This document shows, piece by piece, positions 9,034 to 16,267 of a DNA stretch of 59,306 bases. The stretch is from assembly GCA_002897995.1 (NCBI GenBank), contig BDTT01000118.1, positions 1 through 59,306 of the forward strand, given 5' to 3'. Within the stretch, counting starts at the first letter, position 1. Each line of letters begins with the position of its first letter. Source of the stretch: a bacterium BMS3Bbin10. Lineage in GTDB: Bacteria > Pseudomonadota > Alphaproteobacteria > Rhizobiales > Methyloligellaceae. Under the pieces are notes generated by a model that worked only from the letters and a program-made list of their open reading frames with translations, did no database searches and was not told where the DNA came from. The position numbers were made by a program, and so were the translations under genes.

Positions 9034-9164
9034 TAATACCGGTCTTCGTCCGGAATTTCCGTAAAGCGGGCGCCCAGGGTTAAATCCCTCGGGCGCCCTT
9101 CCTCCATGCACCGGAAACGGTATCGTTCGACGCGCGATTGAATCACGATCACGTGGGCAGTCAT
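9033..9164 (-). CDS. Possible small ORF (43 aa)
   Basis: A 43-codon frame on the minus strand, ATG at 9164, in the otherwise gene-free stretch between the glycine-zipper gene and the cytochrome c' gene. It includes a strong hairpin at 9068-9098 (GGGCGCCC arms with AGGG/CCCT inside). No ribosome-binding site is convincing and I recognise no domain. The hairpin may instead be an RNA structural or termination element. Confidence 0.22.
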   Translation of the reverse strand: MTAHVIVIQSRVERYRFRCMEEGRPRDLTLGARFTEIPDEDRY

Positions 9165-9246
9165 GAACTGGCCGAAATTTCCGGTATCAATTTCCGGCGT
9201 CCGGGGTGATGTGAATTCGAAGAAATGGCCTTTCAGGGAGAACCTC

Positions 9247-9696
9247 ATGAACCGATTGTATAAAGCTGTCATTGCCGCCGGCGCGCTCAGCGTTGCGGCG
9301 GCGGCTACCGCTGCCGCAGGTCCGGTCGAAGATCGCCAGGAGTTGATGAAATCCGTCGGTAAATCGATCAAGCTGTCGGTACGGATGGCCAAGGGCGAAG
9401 TGCCCTATGACGCCGCCGCCGCCGCCGCCGCAATGCAGACGATCAATGGCGTGCCCGACAAGTTCACGAAGCTTTTTCCTGAAGGTTCCGATATGCACCT
9501 CAAGACCACGGCCGCGCTCAGGATATGGGAAGACATGAAAGGCTTTCTGGCAAGGGCCGCGGACATGAAGGCCGCCAGCGCAAAGGCCAGGGTTGCCGCG
9601 GGCCAGGGTCAGGACGCATTCAAGGCGGCCGTCCTCGGTCCCGTTCTGAAGACCTGCAAAGCATGCCATGATACCTATCGCATCAAGAAGAATTAA
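9247..9696 (+). CDS. Cytochrome c' (class II c-type cytochrome)
   Basis: A 149-residue periplasmic monoheme cytochrome. The Sec signal peptide covers about residues 1-25 (LYKAVIAAGALSVAAAATAAAG). A four-helix-bundle body follows, with the single heme-binding motif C137-K-A-C140-H141 close to the C-terminus, as in cytochrome c' and c-556. Proteins of this family bind NO or CO, or serve as small electron carriers. The ATG at 9247 is preceded by AGGGAGA. It is followed 63 bp later by a diheme cytochrome gene on the same strand, so both may feed the same periplasmic electron chain. Confidence 0.9.
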   Translation: MNRLYKAVIAAGALSVAAAATAAAGPVEDRQELMKSVGKSIKLSVRMAKGEVPYDAAAAAAAMQTINGVPDKFTKLFPEGSDMHLKTTAALRIWEDMKGFLARAADMKAASAKARVAAGQGQDAFKAAVLGPVLKTCKACHDTYRIKKN

Positions 9697-9759
9697 CTCC
9701 GGCGTGAGCGGCGCGGTCCGGTAAGAACGGACTTTAACAGCTGTTTAGGGGAGGGGCGC

Positions 9760-10728
9760 ATGCGCGGCGTAGCGTGGACCGGCGTTTTGCTTGGCATACT
9801 CGGTGCGTTCGTGAGCCTGGCGCCTGTCGCGCGGGGACAGGTGCCTGCTCCAGGCGCGGTCGCGCCCAATCTTAAGAATGGCGAGACCATGTTCAATGCC
9901 GGGGGGTGCGCGTCGTGCCATGCGGCCCCGGCATCGGCAAAATGCGACGGCCCCAAGATCAAGGACAGGCTCATGCTCGCCGGCGGGCGCTGCCTGAAAA
10001 CGCCGTTCGGCATTTTCTATGTGCCGAACATCTCTCCGGACAAGGAAAGTGGAATTGGCGGCTGGTCCGTGGCCCATTTTGTCAAGGCCATGCGGCAAGG
10101 CCTGTCACCGCAAGGTGAACACTACTATCCGGCCTTTCCCTACACATCCTACCAGCGCATGTTTGTCAAAGACCTGACAGATCTGAAAGCGTTTCTCGAC
10201 ACCCTGCCCGCGGTCAAATCAACGGTGCCGGATCACGATCTGAGGCTTCCCTTCAGGTTGCGCCGGACTCTGGGCATATGGAAGTGGCTGTTTCTGGACG
10301 GCAAGACCTTCCAGCCGGACCCGGGCAGGAGCGCACAGCTCAATCGCGGCGCTTATCTGGTGGAGGGCCCCGGTCATTGCGGTGAATGCCATTCCCCGCG
10401 CAATCCCCTTGGCGGGATCATTCCGGACAAAAAATATTCCGGTGCCCCAAATCCGGAAGGCAAGGGCATCATCCCCAATATCACGCCCCATAAATCCGGC
10501 ATTGGAGATTGGAGCCAAAGCGATATTATCACCGCGCTGGAGACGGGACTGACCCCATCCTTTGATACCTTTGGCGGAACAATGGTAAAAGTTCAGGAAA
10601 ACATGGCGAAGTTGAGCGGAGCGGACCGGGCCGCCATCGCCGCCTATCTTGGATCGCTCGCTCCAATCCCCGGTTCGGTCGGTAAATCCCGCAACAATGA
10701 CGGTGCGGGCAAAGCGGAAAAGCCGTGA
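9760..10728 (+). CDS. Diheme c-type cytochrome (alcohol-dehydrogenase cytochrome-subunit-like)
   Basis: A 322-residue exported protein with two class I heme sites, C50-A-S-C53-H54 and C207-G-E-C210-H211, and the repeated sixth-ligand-type segments NISPDKESGIGGWS and NITPHKSGIGDWS. This two-domain layout is that of cytochrome subunits of membrane alcohol/aldehyde dehydrogenases and of thiosulfate-dehydrogenase-like diheme proteins. No dehydrogenase subunit is next to it. The signal peptide covers residues 1 to about 26. Its last codons overlap the GTG start of the following caspase-fold gene (GTGA, 4 bp), implying translational coupling. Confidence 0.88.
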   Translation: MRGVAWTGVLLGILGAFVSLAPVARGQVPAPGAVAPNLKNGETMFNAGGCASCHAAPASAKCDGPKIKDRLMLAGGRCLKTPFGIFYVPNISPDKESGIGGWSVAHFVKAMRQGLSPQGEHYYPAFPYTSYQRMFVKDLTDLKAFLDTLPAVKSTVPDHDLRLPFRLRRTLGIWKWLFLDGKTFQPDPGRSAQLNRGAYLVEGPGHCGECHSPRNPLGGIIPDKKYSGAPNPEGKGIIPNITPHKSGIGDWSQSDIITALETGLTPSFDTFGGTMVKVQENMAKLSGADRAAIAAYLGSLAPIPGSVGKSRNNDGAGKAEKP

Positions 10729-12398
10729 GTTTATTGAATTTTCAGTTTGGCTGCCGGGCGGCGTCCTGGCGTATATTTGCCGCCGTTTTTGCGTTCGCCA
10801 TCGCATTTGCCGCCGATGCAGTGGCGGAAAACCGCGCTCTGATCATCTCTCTGGACAGCTACGCAGACCCCAAACTTTCCGGATCGCCATCGGGATTGGC
10901 GAAAAACGATGCGGCCTCGATTCGCAAACTTCTGATTGAAAAACTTGGCTACAAGCCCCGACAGATCAAGACGCTTCGCAACAAACAGGCGACCAAAGCG
11001 GCAATCCTGACCGCTATCGCCAAATGGCTTGGACCCGTCCCTCCCGGGGCCGCCGGACCCAAAAAACTGAAGGGCGTTGATGAAAGCGGGGCGCTGAAAA
11101 AAAAGAAAACGGGTAAGAAAAAACGCCGGGCAAGAAAGAAAAAGCGTAAACCCCGCTCCAGGACCTTCCGGTCCTATCTCTATTATTCGGGCCTCGGCTA
11201 TGTCCAGCGCGATACCGATGGAGACGAAAGGGATGGACTGGATGAAACAATCATACCCTTTGATGCGCGGGTCAGCGAAATTGGGGGTGTGGATCAGATC
11301 AGCGGCATGATCTCCGATGATGAGTTGAGCGAAGCAATCGGGAAATTCACCGGACGGCACACGACGCTTGTCTTCGATACGAGCCATGCAGCGCCGCCCG
11401 CGCGCGGCGAGGGCTCGGCCGGCGAGGAGATTTTGCGCCTGCGCTCGCCGCGCCTCAACAGTGCTGCCGCAAAGATCAGTGAAAGCCCCGCCGGGGCGCC
11501 GCAAAGGGGAGAGGGGGGGCTGGTCGAAACCGCGATCAAGCGCGGCTCTCTCACTCTCTGGTCCGCAGCCTCGGCGGGGCAGACCGCACTTATCGCCGGC
11601 GAAGACAGCGTTCCGCGAGGTTTGTTCACATTGCTCTATGTGGAGGGCCTCATGGAAGGCAAAGCGGACGCGAACGCAAACGGCATCATCTCCAATGCCG
11701 AATTGCTGCGCCATGTGATGGATGGATCATCCGCTTATTGCCGGGCTTCAAGGCACCGGTGCAAGCTGGGACTGCGGCCCCGGCTTGACCCGGCGGATGC
11801 ATTTGGAAGGACAGCATGGGTCAATCGCAAAAAGGTGACGCGCGCGCGGGAGCGGCGCTTGAGCGTTACGCGGCTGGCCGACTTTCTTGGCGCGCGGACG
11901 CAGACCGATTTCGAACTCAAGCAAATCCCCCCGTCACCGCTGAAAGTCGGCATTTCCGATATCCGGTATCAGCTGCTCAGCCCGTCCCGGGGCTATCTTG
12001 TGCTGCTGAACCTGACAGCCCGCGGAGAGCTGTTTCAGCTCTACCCCAACCAGTATGCCGGCAAGGATGAAAATGGCTTCGGCGGTCAGCTAAAGGCCAA
12101 CGTGCCGCTTCTTGTACCGGAAGATTCCTATGGCGTGCGGCTGAGCGCAACGGTTCCCGAGAAGGGCCATATCGTGGCCATCGTAACGGCTGATCCGGTC
12201 AGGTTCGACGCCTCCGTTACCGACCGCAGCATAGCCTCGATTTCCGCTGACGAGGCGATCCCCGTTTATCTGGCCCGGCTGGCGGCTGCCTTGCACGCTC
12301 CCTCCGGTATCCGGTCAGAAAAATCGAAATCCGGGCCCGTGCGCTGGTCGGTCGTGACCTTGCCTTACGAGATCCTGCCCTATGAGATAACGCCATAA
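10725..12398 (+). CDS. Secreted caspase-fold protein lacking catalytic residues, with DUF4384-like C-terminus
   Basis: A 557-residue protein. The signal peptide covers about residues 1-35, then a peptidase C14-like p20 core starts at ENRALIISLDSYADP. The position that normally reads YYSGHG is YYSGLG, so the catalytic His is Leu157. The DxCxxG-type strand reads FDTSHAA, so the catalytic Cys position is Ser220. A very basic Lys/Arg insert lies between about residues 124 and 145, where caspases have a loop. The C-terminal part (about 395-530) resembles DUF4384 (YLVLLNLTARGELFQLYPN). It is therefore probably a non-proteolytic, binding-type pseudo-caspase in the periplasm. GTG start overlaps the diheme cytochrome gene. 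Confidence 0.75.
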   Translation: MSLLNFQFGCRAASWRIFAAVFAFAIAFAADAVAENRALIISLDSYADPKLSGSPSGLAKNDAASIRKLLIEKLGYKPRQIKTLRNKQATKAAILTAIAKWLGPVPPGAAGPKKLKGVDESGALKKKKTGKKKRRARKKKRKPRSRTFRSYLYYSGLGYVQRDTDGDERDGLDETIIPFDARVSEIGGVDQISGMISDDELSEAIGKFTGRHTTLVFDTSHAAPPARGEGSAGEEILRLRSPRLNSAAAKISESPAGAPQRGEGGLVETAIKRGSLTLWSAASAGQTALIAGEDSVPRGLFTLLYVEGLMEGKADANANGIISNAELLRHVMDGSSAYCRASRHRCKLGLRPRLDPADAFGRTAWVNRKKVTRARERRLSVTRLADFLGARTQTDFELKQIPPSPLKVGISDIRYQLLSPSRGYLVLLNLTARGELFQLYPNQYAGKDENGFGGQLKANVPLLVPEDSYGVRLSATVPEKGHIVAIVTADPVRFDASVTDRSIASISADEAIPVYLARLAAALHAPSGIRSEKSKSGPVRWSVVTLPYEILPYEITP

Positions 12399-12593
12399 AT
12401 CTGAATGGCGGAAATGGCGTGGCGAACTTAATTAACGCCAGTTGCATTCTCCGGCTTTCCGCAAACCGCGTCCTTACGTTATCATCTGAAAATTCGTGAT
12501 TGCCGTGCGGAGCGCCGGATAAGGTGCGCAACGGGCTTCGCCGCGACGCGGATTGCTGGCGTAGCCGTGTGTAGCGTTAAGGAGGAGGCCGCG

Positions 12594-14723
12594 ATGGACA
12601 ACCCGTCCAGGTGGTTAAGTTCTGCCGGTCTTGTGGCCACTCTTCTGGCGGCGCTGATCATCCTCTCATTGACCGGTTTTTCCGCCGGCGCGCGGGAACA
12701 GGGGATGGCGGAAAGCCAGGAGCCAGGCCAGTCAATCAAACTCGCCCAGTCCTACTATTACCCCTACTACCCGCAAATCCGCCGGAAGCGGAAGCCGCGC
12801 AGGCGGCGGGCTGTCAAGAAATGCAAATCGCCCTGGACCTATTCACGCGGGCTGCGCCGATGCATCTGCGTGAAGGAGGGCTACGCCATATCCGAAGGGC
12901 GTTGCGTCAAGGTCGCGGAAATCTGTCCCGTGAACGCGAAGTGGTCAGATGAAGCGAAAAAATGCCTGTGCGAGGATGGATTCCTTAAAAGTGGTTCTCA
13001 GTGTATCGACCCGAATGCAGGTGTCGTGACTTACGATCCGGCCGGCCAATCCCGGTGTTTGTGGCCGCGGGTGAAATCAGAAGACGGAACCGGCTGCAGC
13101 TGTGCCCCCGGCTATAAAGAGGATTCCGGCCGTTGCGCTTTGAGTGATGCGCCTGACCGGGCGGAGCCGCGCCGCGCGCCTCCGAACCAATTGCTGACCG
13201 GTGAAATCCCGGTCGTCCAGCAGTGTTTGAAGGAGGCCGGATATTTGCGGGCGCCCGTGCGCGAAAGCATGGGCAAAAAGGCCTGGACGGCGTTCTGGTT
13301 CTTCAAACAGGATTACTCGGTGGGCCGGACCCCGGAGGGCGTTTACAACCCCAAGGCACAGCATAAACTGTTCACGCTCTGCCCGAAGACAAGCAGTCAG
13401 CTTGCCCTGCTTCCCGCCAGGATTGCCCCACCGGCAGATGTTCCCCGGTCCGGTGTGCCCCTTGAGCGCTCTCGAAATCAGCCAAAGCCGCAGCAGCCGG
13501 TCGCTTCACTGCCCGCACCGGCGGAAATAAAACCCGCGCCGGAAGTGAAATCCCCGGTCAAGAGGGTTTATGCGCGCCCTGAGGCCGGCTGCCTGCCAAG
13601 TGACCTCCACACTCTGATCGTCGGTACATACGGACGCCGGCCCAACCTCAAGAAGTGCACGCAGACCTGTATCGCCATGCCCGCGAATATCACCAGGAAG
13701 GAAATAAAGGAGTATGAGTCCAAACGCGGAATCCGGTGGTGCCGCGACTGCATCGAACTCAGCACCCAGTTGCCGCTGGAGGAAATTTTGCGGCTCGAGC
13801 GCGGCGCGAATGTTCAGGTCTGTACCCGGCCGCCTTCACGGTTGCTGAAATGGTCAGGTCTGGCCGCTTCCGGCCGCGGGGCCTATACTAGGGTGCGCGC
13901 CCTTTATACGCCCTTCCCGCCGGGCACCGACCATGACGCAGACATAGCCGTCGTTATCGGCAACAGAACCTATCAGAACGGTTTGCCGGTCAACGCCAGC
14001 GCCAGCGCAAGCGCGGGCGCGCTCTATGCGGTCCTCACCGAACATCTGGGATACCGTCAGGAAAACGTCATTGATTTGCGCGACGCTTCGCTGAAGCAGC
14101 TGACAAAGGTCTTCGGCTCGAAGGAAGATCACAAGGGCGATCTCTGGCGCCGTGTTCAGAGCCAACCCGGCGCGCGGGTTCTGATCTACTATGCCGGGCA
14201 TGCGGGAACGCGCTCTGACCAGAGCGACAGCTATCTGCTGCCGGTGGATGCGGTCAAATATCGTGAAGAGCGCGCCTCCTACGCCATGTCTCTGCTATAT
14301 GCCAATCTCGAGAAGCTGGGGGCGAAGTCGGTATTACTGCTTCTCGAAGCCGGATTTGGCCGGGACCTCAGCGATTTCGTTTTCCCTCCGAACCTGCCGG
14401 GAATGCAGGTGAGCGCCCTGCCGGCCAAACCGGTGCCGGGCCTGACGGTGCTCTCGGCATCCGACCGGGACCAGAAAACGCTTGATGATCCGAAATACGG
14501 CATAGGCCTGTTTACACGGTATCTGATCGAGGGTCTTGCGGGGCGGGCCGATCTTGAGCCGATCGGCAATCGTGACCGCGCGATAGATGCAGTCGAACTC
14601 TATGCCTACACGTCGCATATGGTGCGGCTGGCGGCGCGAAAATCATTTGGATTGCTGCAAAAGCCGACAATCAGCCAGCAAGGGAATTTGCGTATCACCC
14701 GCGTGCAGGCGCAAGGTCAATAG
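12594..14723 (+). CDS. Secreted cysteine-rich protein with C-terminal pseudo-caspase domain
   Basis: A 709-residue protein; the ATG at 12594 is preceded by GGAGGAGG. An N-terminal signal/membrane segment (about 12-32) is followed by a Tyr/Arg-rich stretch. Then come three cysteine-rich EGF-like units (C-x-C-EGY/GF/GY...C) over about residues 75-182, a Pro-rich linker, another Cys-rich region (333-411), and a C14 caspase-like domain from about 450. The His motif is kept (YYAGHAG, H536). The usual D-A-C-x-S-G strand reads LLEAGFGR, with Glu585 for Asp and Gly587 for the catalytic Cys. Proteolysis is therefore unlikely. It lies 195 bp behind the first caspase-fold gene, same strand. Confidence 0.72.
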   Translation: MDNPSRWLSSAGLVATLLAALIILSLTGFSAGAREQGMAESQEPGQSIKLAQSYYYPYYPQIRRKRKPRRRRAVKKCKSPWTYSRGLRRCICVKEGYAISEGRCVKVAEICPVNAKWSDEAKKCLCEDGFLKSGSQCIDPNAGVVTYDPAGQSRCLWPRVKSEDGTGCSCAPGYKEDSGRCALSDAPDRAEPRRAPPNQLLTGEIPVVQQCLKEAGYLRAPVRESMGKKAWTAFWFFKQDYSVGRTPEGVYNPKAQHKLFTLCPKTSSQLALLPARIAPPADVPRSGVPLERSRNQPKPQQPVASLPAPAEIKPAPEVKSPVKRVYARPEAGCLPSDLHTLIVGTYGRRPNLKKCTQTCIAMPANITRKEIKEYESKRGIRWCRDCIELSTQLPLEEILRLERGANVQVCTRPPSRLLKWSGLAASGRGAYTRVRALYTPFPPGTDHDADIAVVIGNRTYQNGLPVNASASASAGALYAVLTEHLGYRQENVIDLRDASLKQLTKVFGSKEDHKGDLWRRVQSQPGARVLIYYAGHAGTRSDQSDSYLLPVDAVKYREERASYAMSLLYANLEKLGAKSVLLLLEAGFGRDLSDFVFPPNLPGMQVSALPAKPVPGLTVLSASDRDQKTLDDPKYGIGLFTRYLIEGLAGRADLEPIGNRDRAIDAVELYAYTSHMVRLAARKSFGLLQKPTISQQGNLRITRVQAQGQ

Positions 14724-14739
14724 CTCCCGGCGCGGAACA

Positions 14740-15660
14740 TTATTTTTTGGCCATGGCCTCGAGCTTTTCCGAACGGATGGTGTTGCGGTGGAGGGCTGCG
14801 TCTTTTTTCGCGTCCATGCCGAAGGCGACAGCCATGAGCTGGCTGTAGAACACGACCGGAATCTGGTGGTTGGTCCCGTATTTCTTGTTGATTGCGTCCT
14901 GGTACATCTCGACATTGGTCTGGCACAGCGGGCAGGGCGTCGAAATGACGTCGGCTCCGGCCTCGACCGCCGCCTCGACGATGCGTTTGATGAGATGCAA
15001 AGTGCGCTCCGGGCTCATCACCGCCACGGAGCCGCCGCAACAGTTGGTTTTGACGTCGAACTCAACGGCCTCCGCGCCGCAGGCCTCGGCAAAATCGTCG
15101 AGGAAGTTCGGATCCTCGTAGGTGTCGTATTTGCCGCCGTCGTCGGTGCCGGCGAAGGGCCGCACGGTCTGGCAGCCGACATAGCCCGCGACCTTCAGTC
15201 CCTTGAGCGGGTTTTTCACGCGGCTTTTGATTTTGTCCACACCGATGTCGTTGACGATCACTTCGCACATATGGCGCACCTGAAGATCATCGTCATAGGA
15301 AAGGTCCGCCTCGGCCAGAGCCTCATTGACCCCGGCTCGCAGTTTCACATCCTTCTTGATCTTCTCATTGCCGCCATGGGTGTTGAGATAACAGGCGGCG
15401 CAGGCGGTGACGACATCCTGCTTGCCCTGCCCCTGCGCCTTGGCGAGATTACGGCCGGTGAGAGTCATGTTGGGCAACTGCCCGCCGCCGATGCGACCCA
15501 CCGACGCCCCGCAGCAGTTCCAGTCATCAAGCTCCTCCAGCTCCAGCCCGATCTCCGGCGCCACGGCACGGATCGATTCGTCCAGATGCAGGGAACTGCC
15601 CTGCGAGGAGCAGCCCGGATAAAAGGTGAATTTCGTGCCGGCTTTGCCTTTGGCAGCCAT
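14740..15660 (-). CDS. hdrB: Heterodisulfide reductase subunit B-like protein (HdrB)
   Basis: A 306-residue protein with two CCG domains. The first is complete: C17, C49-C50-G, C87-x-x-C90. The second is VGCQT ... TNCCGGS ... TPCPLC. In methanogens such domains hold a non-cubane [4Fe-4S] cluster that reduces CoM-S-S-CoB. In sulfur and sulfate metabolism HdrB pairs with HdrC and replaces or supplements QmoC as partner of QmoAB. It is the last gene of the minus-strand operon qmoA-qmoB-hdrC-hdrB, 4 bp behind hdrC. It is soluble, with no membrane span. The substrate disulfide or acceptor is unknown. Confidence 0.93.
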   Translation of the reverse strand: MAAKGKAGTKFTFYPGCSSQGSSLHLDESIRAVAPEIGLELEELDDWNCCGASVGRIGGGQLPNMTLTGRNLAKAQGQGKQDVVTACAACYLNTHGGNEKIKKDVKLRAGVNEALAEADLSYDDDLQVRHMCEVIVNDIGVDKIKSRVKNPLKGLKVAGYVGCQTVRPFAGTDDGGKYDTYEDPNFLDDFAEACGAEAVEFDVKTNCCGGSVAVMSPERTLHLIKRIVEAAVEAGADVISTPCPLCQTNVEMYQDAINKKYGTNHQIPVVFYSQLMAVAFGMDAKKDAALHRNTIRSEKLEAMAKK

Positions 15661-15664
15661 GGGT

Positions 15665-16264
15665 CTAGCTCCCGCTCTCGCGTTGTTCGATCTCGGCGGC
15701 TTTTTTGAGAATCGCCTGAAGACCCTTCTTGTCCTTGACCTTGTGCGGCATGCCGAGATGCATGCGCCCGGCCTTGATCATGCAATATGCGATTTTCAGA
15801 TTATCCAGACTGCGCCGCATGCCCTCCTTCAGGCCGAAGGAGAAATAGTAACGCGCCGTCACCAGCCGTTCGTCCGTCCGGCCCCACGTCTTCGCGCTCC
15901 ACCAGAAGGACTTGGAGAAACGCGTATTGTCGTTCGGATTCGCATAGCCCAGTTCAACTGACTTGGCGGCGAGATCCTGGAGGATGTAGGTCACCGGAAC
16001 CCCGCGCGGGCACCGGACCACGCACCGGTAGCACGATGTGCAGCTCCACATGGTGTTGGAGGTCATCACCTCCTCTTTCATGCCGGCGCGGATCATCATG
16101 AAAAGTTTGCGCGGGCCGTAATCCATCTGGGTTCCGATGGGGCAGGACCCCGAACAGACGCCGCACTGCATGCACATGGACAGCTTGTCGCCGCCATCGA
16201 CATTGTCACGCACCCAGCGGGCGAAACCGAGATCGTATTTCCGGGCGGCGTCAGGCGCGGTCAT
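15665..16264 (-). CDS. hdrC: Heterodisulfide reductase subunit C-like ferredoxin protein (HdrC)
   Basis: A 199-residue protein with two [4Fe-4S] motifs, C31-M-Q-C34-G-V-C37-SGS-C41-P and C75-T-S-C78-Y-R-C81-VVR-C85-P, then a helical C-terminal half. It is the electron-transfer partner of HdrB. QmoC, its counterpart in many sulfate reducers, fuses an HdrC-like domain to a cytochrome b membrane domain. No such membrane part is present here, so the complex is predicted to be soluble, as described for QmoAB-HdrBC clusters of Gram-positive sulfate reducers. It lies 3 bp behind qmoB and 4 bp ahead of hdrB. Confidence 0.93.
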   Translation of the reverse strand: MTAPDAARKYDLGFARWVRDNVDGGDKLSMCMQCGVCSGSCPIGTQMDYGPRKLFMMIRAGMKEEVMTSNTMWSCTSCYRCVVRCPRGVPVTYILQDLAAKSVELGYANPNDNTRFSKSFWWSAKTWGRTDERLVTARYYFSFGLKEGMRRSLDNLKIAYCMIKAGRMHLGMPHKVKDKKGLQAILKKAAEIEQRESGS

Positions 16265-16267
16265 GGC

